A stretch of DNA of 64,000 bases. It comes from Bin55 sp964511425 (GTDB lineage Bacteria; Pseudomonadota; Gammaproteobacteria; Pseudomonadales; Azotimanducaceae). Of this stretch, positions 1 to 8,672 are shown in pieces. How positions within the stretch are numbered: position 1 is the stretch's first letter; each line of letters starts with the position of its first letter. Where the stretch lies: assembly GCA_964511425.1 (NCBI GenBank), contig CAZEFI010000001.1:124001-188000 (forward strand), read 5' to 3'. The translations under genes and the position numbers were made by a program. The notes under the pieces were generated by a model. That model made no database searches, was not told where the DNA came from, and was given only the letters and a program-made list of their open reading frames with translations.

Positions 1-2252
1 CTTATTTTGCGCATCTGAAGGACAAAGGTGCGTTTCGAATAGTGAGTGACGCTTATGTAAAAACCGATGAAGGTACAGGCGTAGTACAGCAAGCTCCAGC
101 ATTTGGTGAAGACGATTATCGAATCGCACAACTGCATGGCGTACCTACGCATGTCTGTCCCGTCACAATGAGCGGACACTTTACCGAAGAAGTGGTCGAT
201 TTCTCAGGAAGTTTTATAAAAGAAGCTGATACAAACATTATCGCATGGTTAAAGCGCAAGAATAGAGTGTTTGAACATACGACTCTGCAGCACAGCTACC
301 CCTACTGTTATCGTTCGCAAACTCCGTTGATTTATCGAGCAGTACCTTCTTGGTTTGTGCGAATCGCAGAGTTCCGAGATTTATTGCTTCGCTCAAACCG
401 AGAAATCCGGTGGGTTCCCAAACACATCCAAAACGGCAGAATGGGCAATTGGCTAGAGAACGCCAACGACTGGTGCATTTCGAGGAATCGGGTGTGGGGG
501 ACTCCCGTCCCAATTTGGGAAAACGACGTCACCGGTTCGCTAGTATGTATCGGGTCTCGTCAGGAACTTCAAAAATACACCGGTGCTGACCTCGAGGATT
601 TGCATCGCGAGTTCGTTGACTCTCAACAGTTCCAACTCAAGAATGAAGAAGGAGTCTATCGCCGAGTCCCAGAAGTACTAGATTGTTGGTTTGAATCCGG
701 CTCAATGCCTTATGCGCAAAGTCACTATCCGTTTGATCACAAAGAACAGTTCGAACGAGGATTCCCTGCGGATTTTATTGCCGAAGGACTTGATCAAACG
801 AGAGGCTGGTTCTACACACTCATCGCCTTGAGCACTTTACTGTTTCAAAAACCGGCTTTCAAAAATGTGATTGTCAACGGATTGGTACTCGCCGCGGATG
901 GAAAAAAAATGTCCAAGAGCTTGCGTAATTACACTGACCCCGAACTGTTGATGAGACAGCATGGAGCTGACGCACTGCGACTGTATCTAATAAACTCTGG
1001 ACTCGTTCGAGGTGAAGAACAACGATTTGCTGACTCTGGAGTCAGAGAAATGACACGTCGGGCACTTCTTCCTTGGCACAATGCTTTTTCTTTTCTGCAA
1101 CTCTATGCCAAAATTGATGGGTGGACAGCAGAAAAAGCAGAGCTCACCCACGCGAACATTCTTGATCAATGGATTTTGTCGCGCTTACAAACTATGAAGT
1201 CGGCCATCACGTTCGAAATGGAGCGATACCGACTCGATAATGTAGTACCTCAACTCTTCGTGTTCATTGAGGAACTGACGAACTGGTACATTCGATTGAA
1301 CAGGTCGCGTTTTTGGGGTACTGGGTTGGACCAAGATAAAGTTGCTGCGTATTCGACCCTTTATCTTTCAATCAAAGAGTTAACACTGGCTCTCGCACCA
1401 TGCGCTCCATTTCTAGCAGAACACATCTACCAACAGTTAAGTGAATTAGAAACGACACAACATTCCAAAATGTCCGTTCATCTTTGCAGTTACCCCTTAG
1501 CAGAGCAATCACTTCAAAACCAGAATTTGGAAGAAGCGGTTTCACGGTTACAGCAAATCGTTTTACTAGGACGCAAGCAGCGAGAAGAACAGAAAATTTC
1601 CCTCCGTACCCCGCTCAGTCGACTCACAGTGATACATCAAGACCACGACTTACTTGCCGATGTCCAGAGACTTGAACACTATATAAAAAAAGAGCTCAAT
1701 GTTAAAAAAGTGTTGTACGACCAAAATGAAAGTGACTATATCGAATGGACTGCAAAGCCAAACTTTCCCGTTTTAGGCAAACGACTTGGAAAGCGAATGC
1801 GAACGATTCAGCAGCTAGTACAACAACTCACTTCGGCGCAACTTGAAGACTTTCAATCAAACGGTTCGATTGTACTGGATGAGGAATCGTTCACGTTGGA
1901 TGAAATTCACGTTTATCGTCGAGCGAAAGCAGGGAGTTCTGTCGTCTCTGACAGACTCATTTCCATCGAACAAGACTTAGAGTTGACGGCGGAACTCAAA
2001 AACGAGGGGATCGCTCGAGAAATCGTACACCGAATTCAACTTGCACGGAAAGAATTAGATTTCCAAGTAACAGACCGGATACGCGTTGACTATCAAGCTT
2101 CACCCAACGTCATGTCTATTGTCCAACAGTTTGAAGAATACATTGGCGATGAAATTTTAGCTGTTGAGTTTTGCCAAAGTGACGATACGAGTTTTCGTTA
2201 CGAATGGGATGATGAGTGTTTTGAGTTTGGTTTAACCCAAATGTCGCGTTGA
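1..2252 (+). CDS. ileS: Isoleucyl-tRNA synthetase, type 2 (eukaryote-like), C-terminal part
   Basis: Attaches isoleucine to tRNA-Ile in the cytoplasm. The frame is open from base 3, so the start and the HIGH motif lie left of the window. Visible parts are the end of the editing region, NWCISRNRVWGTPVPIW, CWFESGSMPYAQSHYPF, the KMSKS loop (KKMSKSLRNYTDP, near base 905) and the anticodon-binding domain. The SGSMPYAQ and GLDQTRGWFYTL signatures, the EGIAREIVHRIQ tail and the lack of a C-terminal zinc-finger Cys cluster place it in the eukaryote/archaea-like group rather than the usual gammaproteobacterial type. That group includes the mupirocin-insensitive enzymes. No ribF or lspA neighbour is seen downstream. 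Identity is certain; the subtype is a motif-based judgement. Confidence 0.96.
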   Translation, partial: YFAHLKDKGAFRIVSDAYVKTDEGTGVVQQAPAFGEDDYRIAQLHGVPTHVCPVTMSGHFTEEVVDFSGSFIKEADTNIIAWLKRKNRVFEHTTLQHSYPYCYRSQTPLIYRAVPSWFVRIAEFRDLLLRSNREIRWVPKHIQNGRMGNWLENANDWCISRNRVWGTPVPIWENDVTGSLVCIGSRQELQKYTGADLEDLHREFVDSQQFQLKNEEGVYRRVPEVLDCWFESGSMPYAQSHYPFDHKEQFERGFPADFIAEGLDQTRGWFYTLIALSTLLFQKPAFKNVIVNGLVLAADGKKMSKSLRNYTDPELLMRQHGADALRLYLINSGLVRGEEQRFADSGVREMTRRALLPWHNAFSFLQLYAKIDGWTAEKAELTHANILDQWILSRLQTMKSAITFEMERYRLDNVVPQLFVFIEELTNWYIRLNRSRFWGTGLDQDKVAAYSTLYLSIKELTLALAPCAPFLAEHIYQQLSELETTQHSKMSVHLCSYPLAEQSLQNQNLEEAVSRLQQIVLLGRKQREEQKISLRTPLSRLTVIHQDHDLLADVQRLEHYIKKELNVKKVLYDQNESDYIEWTAKPNFPVLGKRLGKRMRTIQQLVQQLTSAQLEDFQSNGSIVLDEESFTLDEIHVYRRAKAGSSVVSDRLISIEQDLELTAELKNEGIAREIVHRIQLARKELDFQVTDRIRVDYQASPNVMSIVQQFEEYIGDEILAVEFCQSDDTSFRYEWDDECFEFGLTQMSR

Positions 2253-2338
2253 AATGGTTTAAGATGTTCACCCAATCAGACCAGAAGTTGTGGAAATCTA
2301 TAAGCGGTTCGTTTACATCGTATGTCCGCTCATTTCAC

Positions 2339-3424
2339 TCAACGTATTGAGAATCCAAACTCTACCCGAAGAAATTTTTGGACTTCCGGTTTACTACCCT
2401 GAAATACCACACGATCCTTCTTCCGTTCGAGCTGATAGTCATACATCGGATCGTAGTAATTTCGCAACAACAACGTGAGCCAGTTTAGATGATCTTCAAC
2501 ATTTTGACTGTGGTATGCGCGATGTAGAGAAGTTTGAATTTCTAAGTATCGCTCATTACCAAGGCGTTTACGGATTTTTTCTAAATTCGACATCATAACT
2601 TCCTTTGATGTCCCCTGCACGTAAAGTTCGTATATATCACGTACTCGTGCAGACTCTTCTGCGTTTATTACAACTACAGGTGAACGTCCCATTTTTTTAA
2701 ACAACGAATCCGGAATTGCGAGTTTCCCAATTACTCTACTCTCGTCTTCGACCAGTATGTTTTTGGCTTCTTGGAATTGCAACAATTCGGTAGCTAGCGT
2801 GCTTTCGAAACTAATGGGTGATGGTTGATTCGCTGTATCTCCTCCAAACGCGGACCCACGATGCACAGCCAGTCGTTCTAAATCAATCGCAGGTTGAAGT
2901 TCGTTGATTAGATCGGTTTTGCGTGATCCCGTGCGACCTGCAACTACCACATAGTTACACCTACCTGCTGCTTCTAGAACCGACATGCAGTAGGTGCGTA
3001 ATGCTTTGGAACCACCGACTACTCGTGGTACTTTCCAACCTGCATCATGGAGCCACGATTGCACGACTCTCGATCGGAGACCACCTCGCCAACAACAGAT
3101 CAAAGCATTCGGTTTTTCTTGTAGACATTTAATCCAACCGTTGAGACGATCCATTCGCTTCTTTGGGGAAAGAAGGTGTAAGCCTGTATCGACCGCACCC
3201 TTCTGCCCTTTACTCTTGTAGGCTAATCCTACTATTGCACGTTCGTCGTCGGTAAGTAATGGTAGGTTCACCGCATGAGGTACAGCTCCCTGTGCAAACT
3301 CACGCGCCGCACGGACGTCGATAATGGGAATCCGATTGAGCAGAATTTGACGATAGTCATCGACACCTTGATAGGTTTCTGCTTCTAAATTCAGTTCACG
3401 GAACTGCTTCGCTGAGTGCTTCAC
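2339..3424 (-). CDS. mnmH: tRNA 2-selenouridine synthase (MnmH/SelU)
   Basis: Replaces sulfur with selenium in 2-thiouridine at the tRNA wobble position, using selenophosphate. The 361-aa length is typical. An N-terminal rhodanese domain (about 20-135) carries the Cys motif CCWRGGLRS, with the likely catalytic Cys at 111. A P-loop-like domain follows at about 158-330. The P-loop reads GRTGSRKT (163-170), with Arg where the usual GxxxxGK[ST] motif has Gly before Lys. The DNA supports this reading. The start overlaps the end of the upstream Sel1 lipoprotein gene by 29 bp, suggesting co-transcription. No selD is visible here. Family assignment is firm; activity with the altered P-loop is uncertain. 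Confidence 0.93.
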   Translation of the reverse strand: MKHSAKQFRELNLEAETYQGVDDYRQILLNRIPIIDVRAAREFAQGAVPHAVNLPLLTDDERAIVGLAYKSKGQKGAVDTGLHLLSPKKRMDRLNGWIKCLQEKPNALICCWRGGLRSRVVQSWLHDAGWKVPRVVGGSKALRTYCMSVLEAAGRCNYVVVAGRTGSRKTDLINELQPAIDLERLAVHRGSAFGGDTANQPSPISFESTLATELLQFQEAKNILVEDESRVIGKLAIPDSLFKKMGRSPVVVINAEESARVRDIYELYVQGTSKEVMMSNLEKIRKRLGNERYLEIQTSLHRAYHSQNVEDHLNWLTLLLRNYYDPMYDYQLERKKDRVVFQGSKPEVQKFLRVEFGFSIR

Positions 3425-5057
3425 CTTGAAGAAAGCTATCGAGATGGCCTTGGATCACGTCAATTAAGTCCTGAGATCGTCGGGTTCGTATTGCGAGTGC
3501 TAACGCTTCACGTTGCAGTTCGACTGCACGCTCAAAGTTGCCTAAAGCTGCGTGAACTGCCGCCCAAGTATCCACTATGGCTGGGTTACCTCGCGAACCC
3601 TCATCGTTTTCCATTAAATGTTCGATGATCACTAGTGCGTAGTCTGGATCACGAAGTCGCTTGCGATCCGTCACGGCAAGCGTCCAAGCGATACTATTAA
3701 TCACCTCTGGGTTCTCCGGCGCAGTTCGTGCGGCTTTACGATACCATCGCACGGCTTTACGATAATTAGATTTTTCAGCACATCCTCGGATGAAACAATT
3801 TCCTAATTCAAGCATTGCTAGTTCATCGTCATGTGCGGCGGAATCTAAAAGCCAATCTACGACTTGATCAGTAACTTCCAAGTCAGCATCCGGGTGTGCA
3901 AGCACCCTGTAATATTCGATACGAGCTCTTCTGTCACCTAGTTGAGCCGCGCGTTCGTATAAACTCGCTGATATCTTGAAATCAATGTCCACACCGTCAC
4001 CAAATCGATAAGCTTCTCCTAAATAGCGAAGAGCGATGGTATCGTCGAAGGAAATTGCACGTTCAAGCAACTCCAGTCCCTGAGATCGTCTACCTTCTCC
4101 GAAGAATCCTCGGTGCAGCAAGATACCTTGTTGGCGTAACGCGGTGTGATAGCCGTACTCGATAGCCTGCGAATAGTGGGATTGTGCAACTTGCAAAAAA
4201 CGGCCTCTATTTTGTTCCGGTGCTCGTAAGGCTTCATCAACAAAAAGGTCGCCGTATAACATATGGGCGAAACCATTGCCCGCGCGACTAGCCGCTAAGT
4301 ACATTCTCTCCGCGCGTGGAATCGCACCACTATTGGCAAGGAAACGACCCAAACTTAGTTGTGCTGCCGTGTCACCAGCACTTGCAAGGTTGGCCACTAC
4401 TTGAGGCCATTGAACCGGCATTTGCACTTCTGGTTGCGACTCAATTTCTTGTACGAACGCTGAATATAAAGCACTGAAATCAAAATAGACCTCATCAAAA
4501 GGCTCGTCGTCGCGTAATCGCATGAGCTGCAAGACCATCGAATCCGCATTCGTCTGAACGTAGATCGATCCAATCACCTTATAACCTGATTGCTTTACGA
4601 ACAGTACCGCGTCTGCTGGAGTTAGTGCTCTGTAGGGCTTGTCCAAGGAACCATCTCGATCCCGAGTCATGTATTCAACGATGCGATCTAACTGTGCTTG
4701 GTGGACACTCGCATGGTCATTTTCAAAATATTCGTAGAAGTGGTACATCGCCAAATGTCCCACATAGCTGAATTCCAGTCGATCAAGGATCGCGCTCCCA
4801 AGCGAGCCCAAGCGTAATGGTCGATCAAGCACCCGTTCCACCTGTCGTCCGAGTGCGTCGAGTTCGGTTATCGTTTTTATGGTCAGTTCCGAATCGGAAA
4901 GATCGACGAGAACTGTGGCTAAGTCAAGATCCTCTTCAGAACGCACGAGCGACAAAAACTCGTCATAGGTGTAAATCGTTGGAGGTTGGACTGCCGTACA
5001 TCCAACAAGTAGCACAGTGCTCAGCAGCAAGAGACTACGAAAGATAAGTCTTGACAC
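3396..5057 (-). CDS. Sel1/TPR-repeat lipoprotein
   Basis: Predicted lipoprotein of 553 aa. The signal sequence ends in the lipobox LLVGC, with the lipidated Cys at 20. Residues about 230-480 hold Sel1-like helical repeats of about 36 residues (for example YRKAVRWYRKAARTAP and FKISASLYERAAQLGD). A TPR-like C-terminus contains NFERAVELQREALALA. Such repeats usually bind protein partners, so a periplasmic or outer-membrane scaffold is likely, but the partner is unknown. It is divergent from msrA across a 68-bp gap and overlaps mnmH downstream. No catalytic motif is seen. Confidence 0.85.
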   Translation of the reverse strand: MSRLIFRSLLLLSTVLLVGCTAVQPPTIYTYDEFLSLVRSEEDLDLATVLVDLSDSELTIKTITELDALGRQVERVLDRPLRLGSLGSAILDRLEFSYVGHLAMYHFYEYFENDHASVHQAQLDRIVEYMTRDRDGSLDKPYRALTPADAVLFVKQSGYKVIGSIYVQTNADSMVLQLMRLRDDEPFDEVYFDFSALYSAFVQEIESQPEVQMPVQWPQVVANLASAGDTAAQLSLGRFLANSGAIPRAERMYLAASRAGNGFAHMLYGDLFVDEALRAPEQNRGRFLQVAQSHYSQAIEYGYHTALRQQGILLHRGFFGEGRRSQGLELLERAISFDDTIALRYLGEAYRFGDGVDIDFKISASLYERAAQLGDRRARIEYYRVLAHPDADLEVTDQVVDWLLDSAAHDDELAMLELGNCFIRGCAEKSNYRKAVRWYRKAARTAPENPEVINSIAWTLAVTDRKRLRDPDYALVIIEHLMENDEGSRGNPAIVDTWAAVHAALGNFERAVELQREALALAIRTRRSQDLIDVIQGHLDSFLQGEALSEAVP

Positions 5058-5125
5058 GAAATCGTAAAAGTTCTTAGATCGGAAAACATATCATAATGAA
5101 CCTAAGCTAGACTACAATCGGAACT

Positions 5126-5767
5126 ATGTTTCACAAAAAGACAAAGAATCAAAGAGGACATCTCCCCGATCGAGTTGAGTCAATGTGCGTACCCGAAACG
5201 CACTACGTAAATGGAAATCGAATCATACCACCATTTCCACAGGGCGTAGCCAGCGCAATGTTTGGCATGGGATGTTTTTGGGGCGTCGAAAGAAAATTTT
5301 GGCAACTCAAAGGCGTGTATAGTACTTCGGTGGGATACTCCGGAGGGATAACCAAAAACCCAACTTATGAAGATGTGTGCTCTGGTCGCACCGGACATGC
5401 CGAAGTTGTAATGATCAAGTTCGTTCCACGTGAGATCGAATTTCGTACACTACTAACGACATTTTGGGAAAATCACGACCCCACACAAGGAATGCGTCAA
5501 GGAAATGACATCGGTACGCAATACCGATCAATCTTGTTTTATTTTGATGAAACACAACACAACGAAATTTTGAGTTCTCGCGAAACCTACCAAAGCAAGC
5601 TTAAAAAGGCTGGTTTTGGACAAGTAACGTCGGAAGTTTTACCTTATACCGAGTATTTCTATGCAGAGGAATACCACCAACAATACTTGGCTAAGAACCC
5701 CAGTGGCTACTGTGGTGCCGGTGGTACCGGCATAACATGTGATGTCATCCCATTGGATGATAAGTGA
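5126..5767 (+). CDS. msrA: Peptide methionine sulfoxide reductase MsrA
   Basis: Reduces methionine-S-sulfoxide in proteins and free methionine, repairing oxidative damage with thioredoxin as electron donor. The catalytic motif GCFWG has Cys50. The sequences WENHDPTQGMRQGND and GTQYRS are strongly conserved. Resolving cysteines lie in GYCGAGG and GITC near the C-terminus. At 213 aa, including an N-terminal extension of about 45 residues, it matches the E. coli-type enzyme in length and layout, which supports this start. It stands alone on the plus strand and converges with the Nudix gene. Confidence 0.97.
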   Translation: MFHKKTKNQRGHLPDRVESMCVPETHYVNGNRIIPPFPQGVASAMFGMGCFWGVERKFWQLKGVYSTSVGYSGGITKNPTYEDVCSGRTGHAEVVMIKFVPREIEFRTLLTTFWENHDPTQGMRQGNDIGTQYRSILFYFDETQHNEILSSRETYQSKLKKAGFGQVTSEVLPYTEYFYAEEYHQQYLAKNPSGYCGAGGTGITCDVIPLDDK

Positions 5768-5788
5768 ACTGAATCGACTACACTGTGG

Positions 5789-5827
5789 CACGGTCGGGCA
5801 TCCCAGTAAGCGATCGCGACGACCGTG
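5789..5827. repeat. Inverted repeat between convergent msrA and Nudix genes
   Basis: CACGGTCG at 5789-5796 and CGACCGTG at 5820-5827 form a perfect 8-bp inverted repeat around a 23-nt loop. It lies between two convergent genes, where a shared terminator would be expected. No clean T-run follows on either strand, so a Rho-independent terminator is only a weak suggestion. Confidence 0.3.
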
Positions 5828-5836
5828 ATGCTACGA

Positions 5837-6439
5837 TTAATTGATTATCGTGAAAAACCGATGTAGTACTCGAAAGGTCAATCCCCAAACGAAGTGCTTC
5901 TTCTTTAAGCGAAACCCAGGTAACCGATATTCATTTTCATTAAAGTGAACCGTCTCGTGGGTGAGTAACTCACCGGAAACTAGCTGTTCGAGAGGAGCCC
6001 AAATAACTTCTGAGACCTCGTGATTGAGTTGTACATTAGGGTCGTGAGTCAGTACAAAAACATACGGTAGGACTACGAGATCTGATCGTTGATCAGAGGT
6101 GTAAGGTTTCTCAAATGGTAGCTGACACACACACTCGGATCTTGAAAGCAAAACACCAACCTCTTCATAAGTTTCTCGAATTACCGTACTCATAAGATCG
6201 GTGTCAGATCTCTCGTGATGTCCACCAGGAAAAGCTATGTGGCCTGACCATGGATCGTCTTCGCGCAATGCTCGACGGATAAACAGAATGTTCAATTCGC
6301 CACCAAAAGATCTCAAAATCAGTGCAACACCTGCTCGTCGAGCATGCGGTGGTGTGATTATCGGTTGCGTTTCACTGTCGCGAAGTTTCTTTTCGATTCG
6401 AGAAAGAACGAGCGAATCTTTATTATTACCAGAACCCAT
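5837..6439 (-). CDS. CoA pyrophosphatase-type Nudix hydrolase
   Basis: Nudix hydrolase of 200 aa. It resembles the NudL/YeaB group that cleaves CoA and acyl-CoA to phosphopantetheine and 3',5'-ADP. The signature block HIAFPGGHHERSD is followed by STVIRETYEEVGV, whose REXXEEXG core supplies the metal ligands. The run up to HIAFPGG corresponds to the group-specific CoA motif (normally GQVAFPGG). The start at 6439 leaves 18 bp to the divergent thioesterase start at 6458. Nudix identity is firm; the CoA substrate rests on subfamily motif similarity. Confidence 0.88.
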   Translation of the reverse strand: MGSGNNKDSLVLSRIEKKLRDSETQPIITPPHARRAGVALILRSFGGELNILFIRRALREDDPWSGHIAFPGGHHERSDTDLMSTVIRETYEEVGVLLSRSECVCQLPFEKPYTSDQRSDLVVLPYVFVLTHDPNVQLNHEVSEVIWAPLEQLVSGELLTHETVHFNENEYRLPGFRLKKKHFVWGLTFRVLHRFFTIIN

Positions 6440-6457
6440 TGGTTGAATTTATTGCAA

Positions 6458-6880
6458 ATGTTTGAGCGAAATGCAAATCATTGTTTTGTGTGTGGTCCTA
6501 ACAACAATAGCGGTTTGCGAGTTCGGTTCCAGTTGAGTAATGACGGTTTTTGTCACGCACGTTGGACTTCTTCGACCGACTACATGGGATACGACGGGGT
6601 CACCCATGGTGGAATCTTGTTTTCATTGCTTGATGATGTTATGGCAAATTTCTTTTTTTTACAAGGTGAAATTTGTGTAACCGCTAAAGCAGAAGTTAGA
6701 TACCGAAATCCGCTAAAGATTGGTGAAACGGTACTCCTTCAAAGCAAACTCATCTCCCGACGCCGACAAGTAGCAATTATTGAAGCTCGTGCAACACGTG
6801 AACGCGACGGCTTATTGATAGCATCGTCGACCGGACACTTTATGATTACCGGAAAGCTGCCTGAGCCACCACCGGAATAA
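6458..6880 (+). CDS. PaaI/4HBT-like hotdog thioesterase
   Basis: Small hotdog-fold protein (140 aa from this start) expected to hydrolyse acyl-CoA thioesters. The N-terminus has CFVCGPNNNSGL, typical of PaaI-like proteins. GVTHGGILFSLLDDVM is the active-site helix motif, with Asp in the usual acidic position, and KAEVRYRNPLKIGE follows as the hotdog strand. The frame is open from 6344, but that part overlaps the divergent Nudix gene. ATG 6458 begins just before the conserved domain. An in-frame TTG at 6443 is an alternative. The substrate is unknown. Confidence 0.86.
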   Translation: MFERNANHCFVCGPNNNSGLRVRFQLSNDGFCHARWTSSTDYMGYDGVTHGGILFSLLDDVMANFFFLQGEICVTAKAEVRYRNPLKIGETVLLQSKLISRRRQVAIIEARATRERDGLLIASSTGHFMITGKLPEPPPE

Positions 6881-6881
6881 G

Positions 6882-7553
6882 CTACACTAATCCAGTTACC
6901 GGTATAGCTGCCCCGTGAATAGGATCGGCGTCTTTCGACGCAAGGAATAGCACGACACGGGCTAATCCGTCCGGAGATACCCATTTGGAAAAATCCGCGT
7001 TTTGCATGTCTTCACGATTCCGTGGTGTATCAATAATGCTGGGTAATACACAGTTTACGTTAATGCCCTCTTGTTTCAACTCAGCTGCTAAGCTCTCGGT
7101 GATACGGATCACGACACTTTTAGCCGCAGCGTATGCACCCATCAGAGGAGCTCCTTGTAGGGCACCATGAGCACCTATATTGACGATTTTGCCACCTTTG
7201 CCTGACATACGCATTGCTGGCACGACTGTTCGCACCAAATTCAACATCGTGCGCACATTCAAATTCATCATGAATTCCCAAGTTTCATCGGATGTATCAG
7301 CAACCGAATCACCCATCGTAAAACCACCTGCTATATTTGCTAGCACGTCGATCGATTTGAAGCGGGTTAGAGCTTGTTTAGTCTTGTCCAAATCTAATAG
7401 ATCCAATTCAACGGTGGAATAGGGAGCTTCATGTGGGACAACATCAATTCCAATAACTGTTCCCCCGGCTTCATGAAACCTTTGCGCTACCGCAGCTCCT
7501 AAGATCCCAGCGGTACCGGAAACAATTACGATTCGTCCCTCAAATTTTTTCAT
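6882..7553 (-). CDS. Short-chain dehydrogenase/reductase family protein
   Basis: SDR-fold protein of about 223 aa from ATG 7553; a GTG at 7568 is an alternative start. The nucleotide-binding motif is SGTAGILG (12-19), a variant of TGxxxGxG. NIAGG is the NNAG-like motif at about 73-77. The active-site pair YAAAK gives Tyr141 and Lys145. The catalytic Ser expected 13 residues before Tyr is Ala128 (in NIGAHGA). It may belong to an SDR group that naturally lacks Ser, or be altered in activity. It converges with the thioesterase gene, leaving 1 bp. The substrate is not predictable. Confidence 0.88.
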   Translation of the reverse strand: MKKFEGRIVIVSGTAGILGAAVAQRFHEAGGTVIGIDVVPHEAPYSTVELDLLDLDKTKQALTRFKSIDVLANIAGGFTMGDSVADTSDETWEFMMNLNVRTMLNLVRTVVPAMRMSGKGGKIVNIGAHGALQGAPLMGAYAAAKSVVIRITESLAAELKQEGINVNCVLPSIIDTPRNREDMQNADFSKWVSPDGLARVVLFLASKDADPIHGAAIPVTGLV

Positions 7554-7605
7554 GTTAGTTTTTTCCACGGTACAAAAACTTCTTTTCCGTCGATTACTTC
7601 AAATA

Positions 7606-8670
7606 TTATTCGCTGACGCGCAAAGTTGAAGATGCAAGGTCACACTGAAACTGTGAGTGCTCAACTTGCCGGCACTGAGGCAATAGACTTTCTGGAACGG
7701 AGAGGTCATCTAAGGTCATAAACTTGTTCTCCACGGTACGCCCAAACACCAAAAATTTCGTCTGCGAAGTAACAAAATACTGGATGGCATCGCCCAACCG
7801 CGTATCTCCCTCATAGAATTTTGGTTCGAGGATTCTTGCAAATGTATCAATCCCAACCACAAAGGTTACACCTTGATTCCTCCGAAAATGTTTCGCTTTC
7901 AGATAGAAATAGGGTAAATTTGTTAAGACTAGCTCACCTGGTCCGAACTGGTCGATTCTTTGGTTTAAATCGAAATAATCCAGAGGAAATTTGTCGGCGT
8001 TTTTGATGCTCAACTCGTACTGCACTTCACAACCTAGTATTTCCTGTGCTAGCCCATGCATTCTACGATGACCGGAATGAACTGGGTTGAACGCTCCTGG
8101 TAAATGTGCTTGAGACCGCACTCCCAGTACGAAAGGTTCTGATTCATACAAACGTTGATGTGAAGCGCGCGCAGTCGCAGTCTGTGTGGTGTACGTTGGG
8201 AACGGATCTGAAGTTAAACCAAGACCCCAACAGAGTTTTCCATATGCGACATTGGCTAATAGTGCTTCTTGTTCAGGCCTAGTGTTTGCATTGGGAAACT
8301 CAACTAAGGTCACCTGAGAGAGACTTAAAGTTTGGAGCGCGATATATGCTCTAATCTTTCCTCGTTTTGACCGGTTTGTGCTCAAACTCGCAGTGACGCC
8401 TAACCCGAACAGGTCGCTGTCTGTTTCAAATTTTTGAGCATCCGTAAATGCTCTCATTGCGATACTTCGCGCAGTAACTTCGGAACAGGCCTGAGTCGGT
8501 GCGTGACCTAGGAGCTGAGCAAGTGCCTCATAACTATAGGGCACTCCAGCATTCAAAAGCGTTGCGGAAGCTCCTGGTTCACATAGTAACTCGCTTATGA
8601 GTAACGATCCACCACCAGTTAGATAACAGACTCCTGACCAATTCGACGCATGTAAATCGGCAACTTTCAT
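7606..8670 (-). CDS. CinA C-terminal-like domain fused to NadD/CoaD-like nucleotidyltransferase
   Basis: A 354-aa two-domain protein. Residues about 10-160 resemble the CinA C-terminal (PncC, NMN deamidase) fold: LTGGGSLLISELL, then VPYSYEALAQLLG. Residues about 180-354 form a nucleotidylyltransferase domain with GAFNPVHSGH (192-201, the HxGH motif) and a C-terminal SSTLR like the NadD/CoaD ISSTxxR. If both domains keep their family activities, the protein could convert NMN to NaMN and then to NaAD. The N-terminal domain is divergent and lacks the ESCTGG form. The next gene upstream ends 3 bp away, so the two are probably co-transcribed. Confidence 0.8.
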   Translation of the reverse strand: MKVADLHASNWSGVCYLTGGGSLLISELLCEPGASATLLNAGVPYSYEALAQLLGHAPTQACSEVTARSIAMRAFTDAQKFETDSDLFGLGVTASLSTNRSKRGKIRAYIALQTLSLSQVTLVEFPNANTRPEQEALLANVAYGKLCWGLGLTSDPFPTYTTQTATARASHQRLYESEPFVLGVRSQAHLPGAFNPVHSGHRRMHGLAQEILGCEVQYELSIKNADKFPLDYFDLNQRIDQFGPGELVLTNLPYFYLKAKHFRRNQGVTFVVGIDTFARILEPKFYEGDTRLGDAIQYFVTSQTKFLVFGRTVENKFMTLDDLSVPESLLPQCRQVEHSQFQCDLASSTLRVSE

Positions 8671-8672
8671 AC

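Noticed and set aside
5051..5056. TTGACA as a promoter -35 for msrA
   Set aside because: No acceptable -10 at 16-18 bp spacing, and it overlaps the start of the divergent lipoprotein gene.
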